57,824 nucleotides of DNA from Australimonas brisbanensis (GCA_038147155.1 JAYQTA010000012.1:1-57824), one strand, 5' to 3'; shown: positions 7,859 through 18,706, counted from the first letter of the stretch. Translations and numbers: made by a program. The notes: generated from the letters alone by a model not told the origin.

Positions 7859-8708
7859 GCCCGGCGCCCTCCCGCTCACGCTGGCTCGATTCCTCCCGCC
7901 GCATCGCCTGGGCCAACACGCCCAGCAGGGCGAAGAGCATGATGAACGCCCCCGGGATCCACATGATGAGCCCGCCCGCCTGCTGGTCGGCCAGGGCCGC
8001 ATCGGCGCTCATTCCCTGCGCGTAGACGCTGTACCAGGCCGCAGGGGAGTAGGTGAGGAAGGCGCTGAGGATGAAGTTCGGCAGCATGGCCACGAACACG
8101 TAGGGCACCCGTACCAACGGGGCCAGGTTGGCGCGCAGGGGGGTGGGGTCGATGACGTTCCACCAGAACAGGTAGGCGCCCGTGGCGAAGGAGATGTGCT
8201 GGGCCGTATGCACCCAGGCGTTGGTCACGGCGGCATCGTAGGCGGCGGGCAGGTGCCAGCCGATCAGGGCGATGACCAGCAGCCCCAGGGCCACCAGTGG
8301 CCGAGAGACGATGCGCAGCGCCAGGCGCACCGGTCTGGCATTGAACAGAGGGATGAGTGCGCGTCTGCGCACCCCGCGCGGCACACCGCGCATCATGGGC
8401 AATACCGGGGCGCCCAGCAGCACCAGCGGCACGCCCACCAGCATCAGCAGCACGTGCTGGGTCATGTGCGCCCAGAACCGGTCGTCGGTGAGGGCGTCCA
8501 GCGGACTCACCAGGGCCAGGGCGATGACCGTCAGGCCCCCGAAGAAGCTCCAGGGGCGCAGGCCCGCGTGGAAGTGCCGGTGCGGGCCCAGGGAGCGCAG
8601 CCCACGCGCGTACAGGAGGGCCGCCAGCGGGATGAGGGTGAAGGCGAGGGGGTCGAGCGACCAGATGGCCCACAGGGGGGCTCCTCCAGCCGAGTGCAGC
8701 GCGACCAC
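7845..8708 (-). CDS. ctaG: Cytochrome c oxidase assembly protein CtaG (caa3 type)
   Basis: This 287-residue protein has about seven membrane segments and is a CtaG-type assembly factor (caa3_CtaG family) for caa3 oxidase, not the copper chaperone Cox11. Typical landmarks are SPLDALTDDRFWAHMTQHVLLMLVGVPLVLLGAP, with its His residues, and WHLPAAYDAAVTNAWVHTAQHISF. It is the last gene of the minus-strand cytochrome oxidase operon, 72 nt after subunit IV. Its role is maturation of the oxidase, probably around the CuA or heme-copper centre. The C-terminal tail is charged (RREESSQRERE) and overlaps the convergent aldo/keto reductase relic. Confidence 0.9.
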   Translation of the reverse strand: MVALHSAGGAPLWAIWSLDPLAFTLIPLAALLYARGLRSLGPHRHFHAGLRPWSFFGGLTVIALALVSPLDALTDDRFWAHMTQHVLLMLVGVPLVLLGAPVLPMMRGVPRGVRRRALIPLFNARPVRLALRIVSRPLVALGLLVIALIGWHLPAAYDAAVTNAWVHTAQHISFATGAYLFWWNVIDPTPLRANLAPLVRVPYVFVAMLPNFILSAFLTYSPAAWYSVYAQGMSADAALADQQAGGLIMWIPGAFIMLFALLGVLAQAMRREESSQREREGAGLSAG

Positions 8709-8780
8709 GGTTCCTCCCCTGACACGCAGCGGCGCCCCGAAGGGGGCCGCCAGGTATCGCCCCGTTCTCTGCGAAGGGTA

Positions 8781-9092
8781 TCAGCCCGTGAAGTGGTAGA
8801 ACAGCGCCAACAGCGCGATGCCGATGGCAGCCATCACCACCAGCGGGAAGACGAAGAGCCACATGAAGCGCGAGTCGTCGAACTTCAGATGCATGAAGTA
8901 CCCGACCACCAGCACGAACTTGGCCGTGCTCAGTGCCAGGAGGATCAGCGTCATCACGATCTGCGGGAAGTCGAAGTAGAATACCGCGACTTCCAGCGCC
9001 GTCAGCACCACCAGCGTGATGCCGATCCTGACGTAGAGGCCGGGCCCGGGGTGGTGCTCCGCCGGGGCGTGGGTAGCGTGTTCGTGCGCCAT
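8781..9092 (-). CDS. ctaF: Cytochrome c oxidase subunit IV (caa3 type)
   Basis: This 103-residue protein has three membrane segments and a His-rich N-terminus (MAHEHATHAPAEHH). The pattern VRIGITLVVLTALEVAVFYF followed by LALSTAKFVLVVGYFMHLKFD matches the prokaryotic subunit IV family (COX4_pro). It lies 12 nt after subunit III in the oxidase operon. The subunit is accessory and helps stabilise the core of the proton-pumping oxidase in the cytoplasmic membrane. Confidence 0.9.
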   Translation of the reverse strand: MAHEHATHAPAEHHPGPGLYVRIGITLVVLTALEVAVFYFDFPQIVMTLILLALSTAKFVLVVGYFMHLKFDDSRFMWLFVFPLVVMAAIGIALLALFYHFTG

Positions 9093-9104
9093 GTGGTGTC
9101 TCCT

Positions 9105-9749
9105 CTAGCCCAGGCCCAGCCGGGCGGCAGCGTGCGTGGCCCCCTCCACCGCCTCGGCCCCGTAGGCGCCGATGAGGTAGACCACGCCGAAGATCACGAT
9201 CCAGACGATGTCGACGAAGTGCCAGTACAGCCCGGCCACCTCCACGTCCAGGGAGGTCGCCTGCCGAACCTTGCCCTTGAAGGAGGCGAAGAAGAGAGAC
9301 CAGAGCCACAGGATGCCCACGGTCACGTGAGCGCCGTGGAAGCCGGTCATGACGAGGAACGTCGTCCCGAAGATGTTGGAGCGTGGGGTGAGTCCCTCAT
9401 GGGCGAACACCGTGAACTCGTACATCTGGAAGCCGATGAAGACCATGCCCAGGGTGGCGGTGGCTGCCGTCCACAGGCGGAAGGAGCCCAGGTTCCCCCG
9501 CTGGATAGCCGCCAGCGCCAGCACCATGGCCAGCGAACTCATGAGCAGGACGAAGGTGCTGATGGAGGTGATGGGGATGTCCAGCAGCTCCTCACGGGGC
9601 CCCGCCCCGGCGCCACGGTAGACCATGTGGGTGCCGATGAGGGTGCCGAAGAAGAGGACGTCCGAGCCCAGGAAGGCCCACATGACCATCTTGCGGTTGG
9701 ACAGTCCCGTGGAAGTGCGGTGGGGGTCTATGCCAGCGACGTATTGCAT
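9105..9749 (-). CDS. ctaE: Cytochrome c oxidase subunit III
   Basis: This 214-residue protein has five predicted membrane segments, as is usual for subunit III of caa3-type and quinol oxidases. Conserved segments include KMVMWAFLGSDVLFFGTLIGTHMVYR, the GFHGAHVTVG motif and VAGLYWHFVDIVWIVIFGVVYLIG. It lies between subunits I and IV of the oxidase operon, with a 28-nt gap after subunit I. Subunit III stabilises the core and supports proton uptake. Confidence 0.95.
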   Translation of the reverse strand: MQYVAGIDPHRTSTGLSNRKMVMWAFLGSDVLFFGTLIGTHMVYRGAGAGPREELLDIPITSISTFVLLMSSLAMVLALAAIQRGNLGSFRLWTAATATLGMVFIGFQMYEFTVFAHEGLTPRSNIFGTTFLVMTGFHGAHVTVGILWLWSLFFASFKGKVRQATSLDVEVAGLYWHFVDIVWIVIFGVVYLIGAYGAEAVEGATHAAARLGLG

Positions 9750-9777
9750 GCTGTTCCTCGTGCCCTAGGCGTGGCGC

Positions 9778-11631
9778 CTAGGCGTGATGGTGTCCCGCGC
9801 CCTCGGCGTAGGGAGGCTCGAAGATCCATCCGTAGATCGCCCGCAGGCCCAGGGCTCCGAAGGCTGCCATGACCGCGATGCCCGCCCAGGACATGCCTGC
9901 GTAGATGATGAGCCCGCCCGCGATCATGGTGATGCTCCCGGCAAGCACCACGGGCCAGTAGGAGGGAGCCGGCATCTGCGGCTCCTCGGCGGCGGGCACG
10001 GCCGGGGGCTCGATGACGTTGGCCTCCTCGTCCCACAGCGGGTGCTGGGAGGAGACGGTGGGCACCACGGCGAAGTTGTAGTGCGGGGGCGGGGAGGGGA
10101 TGGTCCACTCCAGGGTGCTCGCACCCCACGGGTTCATGGGCGCCTTCTCGCCGGAGCGGAAGGAACGCACGATGTTGATGATGAACAGCAGGATGGAGAA
10201 GGCGAGCACCAGCGCGCCGAAGGAGATCAGCGCGTTGAGCGTGCCCCAGTTCTGGTCAGGCGAGTAGGTGTAGATGCGCCGGGGCATGCCCAGGATGCCC
10301 ACGATGTGCATGGGCATGAACGTGAGGTTGAAACCGATGAGCATCAGCCAGAAGTGCGCCTTGCCCAGCTTTTCGCTCAGCATCCGGCCGGAGAACTTGG
10401 GGAACCAGTAGTAGGTGCCCGCGGTCAGCCCGAAGATGGAGCCGCCGAACAGGACGTAGTGGAAGTGGGCCACGACAAAGTAGGTGTCGTGCTGCTGCCC
10501 GTCCACCGGCACCGCGGCGTGCATCACGCCGGACAGACCGCCCAGCATGAACATGGAGACGAAACCCAGGGCGAAGAGCATGGGGGTGGAGAAGCGCAAC
10601 TGCCCACCGTACATCGTGCCCAGCCAGTTGAAGATCTTCACGCCCGTGGGCACGGCGATGGTCATGGTGGCGCCGGAGAAGGCGGCATTCGCCCACCCGC
10701 CCATGCCGGAGGTGAACATGTGGTGCGCCCACACGCCGAAGCCCAGGAAGGCGATGGCCGCGCCCGCGAACACCACCGTGGCGTACCCGAACAGCGGCTT
10801 GCGGGAGAAGGTGGGCAGCACGTCGGAGACGATGCCCATGGCCGGCAGGATCAGGATGTACACCTCTGGGTGGCCGAACACCCAGAACAGGTGCTGCCAG
10901 AGCAGGGGGTCGGAGCCAGCCTTGATGTCCACGAAGAAGTTGGTGTCGAAGAACCGGTCGAGCATCAGCATCGTCAGCGCCACGGTCAGCGGCGGGAAGG
11001 CGAAGATGACCAGGAACGAGATGATGAGCGTCATCCACACGAAGATGGGCATGCGCATCATGGTCATGCCGGGGGCGCGCAGGTTCAGGATGGTGATGAC
11101 GAAGTTGAAGCCGGCGATCAGGGTGCCCAGGCCCAGCACCTGCAGCCCCAGGATCCAGTAGTCGACTCCCGAGCCGGGGTTGAACACGTGGCTGGTGAGG
11201 GGCGAGTAGCCCACCCAGCTCTGCTTGGGGAAGGCGCCCATGAAGAAGGAGAAGTTGATGAGGATCGCCCCGAAGATGTAGAGCCAGTAGGAGAGAGCGT
11301 TCAGACGGGGGAAGGCCACGTCCCGCGCGCCGATGAGCAGCGGGATCATGTAGTTGAAGAACGCCGCTCCCGCGGGCATCACCACCAGGAAGACCATGGT
11401 GGTCCCGTGCATCGTGAACAGGGAGTTGTAGGTGTCCGCGCTCACCACGGACGCGTCGGGTGTGGCCAGCTGGGCGCGCATGAGCAGCGCCTCCAGCCCA
11501 GCCAGGACGAAGAAGAACAGCGCTGAGGCCCCGTACAGGATGCCAATGCGCTTGTGGTCGACGGTGGTGACCCAGCTCCAGATGCCGGTGGGGGCCACGG
11601 GCCGCCGCAGGATGCCGATGTTCGCTGCCAT
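9778..11631 (-). CDS. ctaD: Cytochrome c oxidase subunit I
   Basis: This 617-residue catalytic subunit carries the low-spin heme and the heme-CuB centre that reduces oxygen to water. The N-terminal WVTTVDHKRIGILYG, the CuB ligand region WQHLFWVFGHPEVYILILPAMG near residue 250, and the DTYFVVAHFHYVLFGG heme-ligand stretch are all present. Twelve membrane segments are followed by a C-terminal extension with two more hydrophobic segments and a His-rich end (GHHHA). It follows subunit II by 26 nt. Taken with a subunit II that carries cytochrome c, the operon encodes an A-type caa3 oxidase for aerobic respiration. Confidence 0.97.
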   Translation of the reverse strand: MAANIGILRRPVAPTGIWSWVTTVDHKRIGILYGASALFFFVLAGLEALLMRAQLATPDASVVSADTYNSLFTMHGTTMVFLVVMPAGAAFFNYMIPLLIGARDVAFPRLNALSYWLYIFGAILINFSFFMGAFPKQSWVGYSPLTSHVFNPGSGVDYWILGLQVLGLGTLIAGFNFVITILNLRAPGMTMMRMPIFVWMTLIISFLVIFAFPPLTVALTMLMLDRFFDTNFFVDIKAGSDPLLWQHLFWVFGHPEVYILILPAMGIVSDVLPTFSRKPLFGYATVVFAGAAIAFLGFGVWAHHMFTSGMGGWANAAFSGATMTIAVPTGVKIFNWLGTMYGGQLRFSTPMLFALGFVSMFMLGGLSGVMHAAVPVDGQQHDTYFVVAHFHYVLFGGSIFGLTAGTYYWFPKFSGRMLSEKLGKAHFWLMLIGFNLTFMPMHIVGILGMPRRIYTYSPDQNWGTLNALISFGALVLAFSILLFIINIVRSFRSGEKAPMNPWGASTLEWTIPSPPPHYNFAVVPTVSSQHPLWDEEANVIEPPAVPAAEEPQMPAPSYWPVVLAGSITMIAGGLIIYAGMSWAGIAVMAAFGALGLRAIYGWIFEPPYAEGAGHHHA

Positions 11632-11657
11632 GGTGTTTCTGCTCCCCGGGACTGCTG

Positions 11658-12701
11658 CTAGTTGACCGTCAGGCTCTTGAGGTACGCCGCCAGATCCATG
11701 GCCTGCGCGTCAGTGAGCGTGTCCTTGTAGGAGGGCATGCTCCCCGTCACGGGCAACGGCTTGACCGACTGCACGTTGTGGATCCACTGGGCCACATTCT
11801 CCTGGGTCGATTCCAAGATGCCAGCCGCGACGGTGGAACGCTCGCCGAAGAGGGTGAGGTTCGGGCCGAAGGTGCCCGCGCTGACGCCGTTGATGGTGTG
11901 GCAGCCGGAGCAGCCCTGGGTCTGGAAAAGCGCCCAGCCGCGGGCGGCGGCGGTGCCTGCCGCCGGGTCAGCGGCGGCGGCGTTGTGCGCAGCCACCCAC
12001 TGCTCGAACTCACCCAGGCTCACCACCTTCACCCGGAAGCGCATCTTGGCGTGGGACAGGCCGCAGTACTCGGCGCACTGTCCGTAGAAGGTGCCCAGTT
12101 CGTTGGGGGTGAAGGGCGAGAGGTGATTGGTGCGTCCGGGCACCATGTCGGTCTTGCCAGCCAGGGCGGGGACCCAGAAGGAGTGGAGCACGTCCACCGA
12201 GTGGAGGGTGATGCCCGCCTGCTGGCCGATGGGCAGCACCAGTTCGTTGGCCGTCACCAGGTCCTTCCCGTCCGGCCCGAGGCCGGGGTAGCGGAACTCG
12301 AACCACCACTGGTGGCCGATGGCCTCCACCTGCACCGCGTCCGCCGCCGCCGCCTGGGAGGTGGCATTCAAGAAGAACATGACGGGGATGGCGATGATGA
12401 GTAGGATACCGGCGGGCAGCAGCGTCCAGGCGATCTCCAGCTTTTTGGAGCCGTGGATCTGGCGCGCCTTGCCACCCGGACGCGCCCGGAAGCGGATGAT
12501 GAGGTAGGCCATGGCCACCAGCACCAGGAAGCCAACGATGGTCGCGGCGGTCACCACCAGCACGTAGATCGTGTTGATGTTGTCGGCGACGTCAGAGGCC
12601 GGCGAGAAGGTGCTCTGGGGCGTGGCGCAGGCGGCCAGGCTCAGCACGCCCAGCGCTGCCAGCGCCATGAGGGTCACTTTCCGAACTGATCCATGCGGCA
12701 T
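11658..12701 (-). CDS. ctaC: Cytochrome c oxidase subunit II with fused cytochrome c domain
   Basis: The ATG at 12701 is chosen because AGGGAG lies 9 nt upstream and because it puts a lipoprotein signal at the N-terminus with lipobox LAAC at Cys25. The product is 347 residues. Two membrane helices (about 45-70 and 93-112) precede the CuA domain with ligands His173, Cys209, Cys213, His217 and Met220 (CAEYCGLSHAKM). A C-terminal monoheme cytochrome c domain follows, with CSGCH at 264-268 and a likely axial Met322. This defines a caa3-type enzyme whose electron donor domain is built in. It is the first gene of the operon. Confidence 0.95.
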   Translation of the reverse strand: MPHGSVRKVTLMALAALGVLSLAACATPQSTFSPASDVADNINTIYVLVVTAATIVGFLVLVAMAYLIIRFRARPGGKARQIHGSKKLEIAWTLLPAGILLIIAIPVMFFLNATSQAAAADAVQVEAIGHQWWFEFRYPGLGPDGKDLVTANELVLPIGQQAGITLHSVDVLHSFWVPALAGKTDMVPGRTNHLSPFTPNELGTFYGQCAEYCGLSHAKMRFRVKVVSLGEFEQWVAAHNAAAADPAAGTAAARGWALFQTQGCSGCHTINGVSAGTFGPNLTLFGERSTVAAGILESTQENVAQWIHNVQSVKPLPVTGSMPSYKDTLTDAQAMDLAAYLKSLTVN

Positions 12702-12748
12702 GGCGCAACTCCCTGAGGCGTCAGCCTCGGTGCATTCCAATCGTTACC

Positions 12749-12775
12749 GTTATCACACGCCAAAATGCGAGTCAA
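12749..12775 (-). promoter_or_regulatory. Possible promoter of the cytochrome oxidase operon
   Basis: On the minus strand TTGACT (12770-12775) is followed after 15 nt by GATAAC (12749-12754). The AT content is unusually high for this genome. The spacing is short, so the exact -10 is uncertain. Confidence 0.35.
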
Positions 12776-12843
12776 TGAAACGGCGCATGCGTTTGCATGG
12801 CCGTCATGCGGCGGATGTCGTTGGGCGCGGCGGCGTACGCCGG

Positions 12844-13842
12844 TCAGTTCGCGTCGGCCAGGCCCAGGAAGCGCGCGGCGTTACGCCATCCGACCAGCTC
12901 CGCCTCGGCCGCGGTCAGTCCGAGTTCGGCGAACTCCCGCTCCGGTGTGTGGATGCGCGCCATGAGCGGGTAGTCGGAGCCGATGACCACCTGGCTCGTG
13001 CCCACCATGTCCAGCAGGAAGCGCGTGGCGCGCAGGTCGAAGAAGATGTCGTCGTAGTACAGCTTGCGCGCGTAGGAGACCGGCTCGGCGGGCATCGCCT
13101 CGCGCAGCTCGGCGCTGTTGCGCCACAGCTGCTGGATGCGGGGGAGCAGGAGGGTGAACCCGCCCGCCCCGTGGCTGAAGCACACCCGCAGCTGGGGGCA
13201 CGTCTCCATCAGCCCGCTTGTCACGATGGACGATGACGCCAGCGTGTTCTCCGTGGGGAAGCCCACTGCGTTGCGCAGGTAGTTGGGGCCAACGATGCGG
13301 TCCACGAAGGTCGGATCGCCCGCGTGGACGAACACGCACAGCCCCAACCGCTCCACCTCGCGCCAGAAGGGCCAGAAACGCGCATCGCCGGGGGAGACGG
13401 CGTTGATATGGGTCGTGATCTCCACACCTGCCAGCCCCATCTCCTTCACGTTGACCAGCTCGCGCGCCGCCAGCTCGGGGTCCTGGAGCGGTACCGAGCC
13501 CAGGCCGATGAACCGGTCCGGGTGCTGCTGGACCATCCCTGCAATCGTCTCATTAAGGTAAGAGGCCAGATCACGCCCGTCCTGGGCGTTCAGCCCGTAG
13601 TCCAGCAGGCGAGGGAAGGGGGAGAGCACCTGGCGGTCGATGCCCTGCTCGGGCAGCTCGCTGATGCGCCGGGCCAGGTTCCAGCACTGGTCGGTGCAGG
13701 TGCGGTGGTTGCGGCCCGAGATCATCAGATCCGCCTTGCCCGGCTCGCGGTGCACCATCCGCGGCCACGTCTCGCCCGCCGCGCGTCCCAGCGAGGGGGG
13801 GAAGGAGTCGGGGACGATGTGGGTGTGGACGTCGATGATCAT
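12844..13842 (-). CDS. Amidohydrolase family protein (amidohydrolase 2 / ACMSD-like)
   Basis: This 332-residue protein is a metal-dependent hydrolase or decarboxylase of the amidohydrolase-2 group. The metal motif His6-x-His8 follows the first strand (MIIDVHTHIV), a His-containing central strand reads CVFVHAGDP, and the C-terminal GSDYP carries the conserved Asp. The ATG at 13842 is chosen because family members begin right at this strand and GAGGTG precedes it; the frame is open further upstream without homology. Such enzymes commonly decarboxylate aromatic or enol acids (2-amino-3-carboxymuconate semialdehyde, 2,3-dihydroxybenzoate, resorcylate), which would suit the aromatic genes nearby, but the substrate cannot be read from sequence. 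Confidence 0.85.
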   Translation of the reverse strand: MIIDVHTHIVPDSFPPSLGRAAGETWPRMVHREPGKADLMISGRNHRTCTDQCWNLARRISELPEQGIDRQVLSPFPRLLDYGLNAQDGRDLASYLNETIAGMVQQHPDRFIGLGSVPLQDPELAARELVNVKEMGLAGVEITTHINAVSPGDARFWPFWREVERLGLCVFVHAGDPTFVDRIVGPNYLRNAVGFPTENTLASSSIVTSGLMETCPQLRVCFSHGAGGFTLLLPRIQQLWRNSAELREAMPAEPVSYARKLYYDDIFFDLRATRFLLDMVGTSQVVIGSDYPLMARIHTPEREFAELGLTAAEAELVGWRNAARFLGLADAN

Positions 13843-13949
13843 GGGCACCTCTGGCGGGCGCGAACGTCGGGGTTTGGGGGCGATTATGGACAAGGCTCCA
13901 GCAGGCCGTAAAGGGGCGCAGAGGCCTGAGGAAACGGGTCGAGACCCTG

Positions 13950-13977
13950 TTGACACCCCCAACCGGACTGCTATACT
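13950..13977 (+). promoter_or_regulatory. Promoter of the solitary 23S rRNA gene
   Basis: A consensus -35 TTGACA (13950-13955) and a -10 TATACT (13972-13977) are separated by 16 nt. This is the strongest promoter in the window, and it sits about 200 nt before the 23S rRNA with no 16S gene between. The 333-base gap 13843-14175 holds this promoter, a leader with two hairpins and half of the 23S processing stem. Confidence 0.75.
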
Positions 13978-14095
13978 GGCGTGGTGCCTGTCGAGAGGGA
14001 CCCGTTCCCAAGGCGGACAGACACCCGGAGTGAGATGACCCTGGCGAACAGCCTCATCTGAACCGGCCCCAAAACCGTGAAGCTACTGCTGATAG

Positions 14096-14134
14096 GGCGG
14101 TGGCCAAGCGGCCACCGCCTTTGCACGTTAACAA
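14096..14134 (+). promoter_or_regulatory. rRNA leader hairpin plus boxA-like antitermination site
   Basis: A perfect 10-bp stem, GGCGGTGGCC (14096-14105) with GGCCACCGCC (14110-14119), is followed by TTT and would act as a terminator if nothing prevented it. Directly after it comes TGCACGTTAACAA (14122-14134), which matches the E. coli rrn boxA TGCTCTTTAACAA at 11 of 13 positions. The order hairpin then boxA is that of rrn boxB-boxA. The role in Nus-factor antitermination is inferred. Confidence 0.5.
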
Positions 14135-14152
14135 GGGAATATCGAGCGAGTA
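14117..14152 (+). repeat. 23S rRNA processing stem, 5' half
   Basis: About 36 nt here are complementary to 17095-17129 downstream of the 23S gene. The inner 13 bp (TATCGAGCGAGTA) are perfect, and most of the few mismatches outside it are U-G wobbles. It would form the double-stranded substrate for RNase III around the 23S precursor. Confidence 0.85.
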
Positions 14153-14175
14153 CGAGCCAAGGTTAGTTTTAGTAG

Positions 14176-17078
<2,903 letters not shown>

Positions 17079-17094
17079 AAACTTTTCCTGCCTC

Positions 17095-17129
17095 TACTCG
17101 CTCGATACCCCTTGTTAGCGTGCAAGGGC
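17095..17129 (+). repeat. 23S rRNA processing stem, 3' half
   Basis: This is the reverse complement of 14117-14152, with only a few wobble or mismatch positions. It lies 16 nt after the mature 23S end, so the processing stem encloses the 23S alone. Confidence 0.85.
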
Positions 17130-17161
17130 ATGCCATGCCGGGCCCGCGTCCGGTACACCTG

Positions 17162-17233
17162 TGCGGGGTGGAGCAGTGGCACTGTCGGGTCAACCCGAAG
17201 CGGTCCCAGGTTCGAATCCTGGCCCCGCTACCA
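17162..17233 (+). pseudogene. Degenerate initiator tRNA-like element (tRNA-fMet relic or processing signal)
   Basis: This 72-nt element keeps a tRNA acceptor stem (GCGGGG 17163-17168 with CCCCGC 17223-17228), an encoded CCA end and a perfect T arm (CCAGG-TTCGAAT-CCTGG). It also keeps two initiator hallmarks: an unpaired 1-72 position (T-T) and a CGGG/CCCG anticodon stem. The anticodon loop is only TCAA instead of CTCATAA, and the 3' half of the D stem is missing. Compared with a normal tRNA-fMet, about five single or double bases are deleted between the D arm and the anticodon. It cannot be a normal tRNA. It lies between the 23S processing stem and the terminator, where a 5S gene would be expected. 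Confidence 0.75.
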
Positions 17234-17245
17234 ACAGCAGCAATG

Positions 17246-17269
17246 AAGGCCCCCCTCTGCGGGGGCCTT
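17246..17269 (+). terminator. Rho-independent terminator of the 23S transcription unit
   Basis: The stem AAGGCCCCC (17246-17254) pairs with GGGGGCCTT (17261-17269) around a 6-nt loop and is followed by a T-rich run (TTCTCTTT). It ends the 23S and tRNA-like transcript. Confidence 0.88.
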
Positions 17270-17328
17270 TCTCTTTGCCTGTGCGGTACGGACGGCAAGG
17301 CGCATCGGCGCGCCCACGGCGCTTGCCT

Positions 17329-17352
17329 GCGCGGGGTATAATCACCCCGCGC
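17329..17352 (+). promoter_or_regulatory. -10 box inside a perfect palindrome, upstream of the Rieske oxygenase
   Basis: A consensus TATAAT (17337-17342) lies in the centre of the inverted repeat GCGCGGGG (17329-17336) and CCCCGCGC (17345-17352). The start codon of the oxygenase is about 38 nt downstream. A protein bound to the two arms would cover the -10 box, so this looks like an operator, though it may be chance in GC-rich DNA. Confidence 0.5.
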
Positions 17353-17380
17353 GGCGCACGCGCGCGCGAGGAGGCTGAGC

Positions 17381-18706
17381 ATGCTGACGCAGGATCAGAA
17401 CGAGACCCTGACCCGGGTGGGGCGCGGGACGCTCATGGGCGAGTACTTCCGTCGCTTCTGGATCCCCTTCCTGCTCTCGTGGGAGCTGGAGTCCGATGGG
17501 GAGCCGGAGCGCGTGCGCATTCTGGGTGAGAACCTGGTGGCCTTCCGCGACACCAGCGGGCGCGTGGGCCTCATCGGTGAGAACTGCCCGCACCGCGGCG
17601 CCTCCATGTTCTACGGGCGTAACGAGAACGACGGCCTGGCGTGCATCTACCACGGCTGGAAGTTCGACGCGGCCGGCGCTTGCGTGGACATGCCCTCCGA
17701 GCCCGACGAGTCCAACTTCAAGGAGAAAGTGAAGCCCACAGCCTACCCGTGCGTGGAGCGCGGCGGCATCGTCTGGACATACATGGGCCCCAAGGACCAG
17801 GGCCTGCCGGAACTGCCGGGCCTGGAGTGGCTGGACCTGCCCGCGAGCCAGATCGTGGCGGCGAAGCGCGTGCAGAAGACCAACTGGCTTCAGGCGCTGG
17901 AGGGGGAGATCGACCAGTCGCACCTCTCCTTCACCCACTCGCGCCTGAAGGAGGGCGAGGGCCCCGGCGTGTCCGGGCGGCTGGTGAACCTGATCCGCCA
18001 GCAGGACAAGCACCCGCGCTTCGAGGTGGTGGACACGGACTACGGCGTGTGCATCGGCGCAGGCCGCAACGCCCCCGACGGACAGAAGTACTGGCGCGTG
18101 AGCCAGTTCCTCGCCCCCTCCCACATCATGACGGGCCCCTACGGGGAGAACCCGATGCGCAACTGGCGCATGTGGGTGCCCATGGACGATGTGAACGTGA
18201 TGTGCATCGGCCTCTACTTCCACCCCACGCAGCCCTTCAGCGGGGAGCGGCGGGAGTTCCTGGACGCGCGGGGTGGGGTGTGGACCATCTCACCCGACGT
18301 GCGGGCTCCGCGCAAGACCTCGCTCCCCTTCGGGCGCTGGTACTCCACGCTGGACCTGGACAACGACTTCGGCTTGGACCGGGAGGTCCAGCGCAACGAG
18401 ATCTACTCGGGCCTGACGGAGTTCTTCGCGCAGGACGCGGCGCCGCAGGCGGGCATGGGGCAGATCTATGACCGGCGCAAGGAGCACCTGGGCACCTCTG
18501 ACCTGGGCATCATCGGCATGCGCCGATGGCTGCTGCGGGCCACGCAGGAACTCGCCGAGACCGGCAAGCGTCCGGAGCTGGCGGTGCACCCGGAGTGGTA
18601 CGCCGTGCGCTCCGACGCGACCATCATCCCGGCCGAGGAGCGCTGGTTCCCTGCCACCCAGGAGCGCCGCAAGGCCACTCCCGGCGTGAACCCGGACGCG
18701 CCCTAG
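17381..18706 (+). CDS. Rieske non-heme iron oxygenase, large (alpha) subunit, phthalate 4,5-dioxygenase-like
   Basis: This 441-residue ring-hydroxylating oxygenase has an N-terminal Rieske domain with Cys69, His71, Cys88 and His91 (CPHRGAS, CIYHGW). Its C-terminal catalytic domain has the mononuclear iron site His181 and His186 and the bridging Asp178 in NWLQALEGEIDQSHLSFTHS. The layout is that of single-subunit-type oxygenases such as phthalate 4,5-dioxygenase and the vanillate or carbazole groups. The ATG at 17381 is preceded by a purine-rich GAGGAGG. Two nitroreductase-like flavoproteins follow on the same strand and could supply reducing steps. A paralogue with identical motif spacing lies at 31910-33232. 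The aromatic substrate is unknown. Confidence 0.92.
   Translation: MLTQDQNETLTRVGRGTLMGEYFRRFWIPFLLSWELESDGEPERVRILGENLVAFRDTSGRVGLIGENCPHRGASMFYGRNENDGLACIYHGWKFDAAGACVDMPSEPDESNFKEKVKPTAYPCVERGGIVWTYMGPKDQGLPELPGLEWLDLPASQIVAAKRVQKTNWLQALEGEIDQSHLSFTHSRLKEGEGPGVSGRLVNLIRQQDKHPRFEVVDTDYGVCIGAGRNAPDGQKYWRVSQFLAPSHIMTGPYGENPMRNWRMWVPMDDVNVMCIGLYFHPTQPFSGERREFLDARGGVWTISPDVRAPRKTSLPFGRWYSTLDLDNDFGLDREVQRNEIYSGLTEFFAQDAAPQAGMGQIYDRRKEHLGTSDLGIIGMRRWLLRATQELAETGKRPELAVHPEWYAVRSDATIIPAEERWFPATQERRKATPGVNPDAP

Noticed and set aside
9784..11526. A 580-codon open frame on the plus strand opposite cytochrome oxidase subunit I
   Set aside because: Long antisense open frames are common at this GC content; it is His/Glu/Gly-rich with no domain, and ctaD is certain.
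17079..17161. 5S rRNA directly after the 23S
   Set aside because: The gap is only about 80 nt, is occupied by half of the processing stem and shows none of the conserved 5S segments.
17162..17233. tRNA-Sec, because TCA stands in the anticodon loop and a candidate selenoprotein is in the window
   Set aside because: There is no long variable arm or extended acceptor stem, the loop is only 4 nt, and the other features are those of an initiator tRNA.
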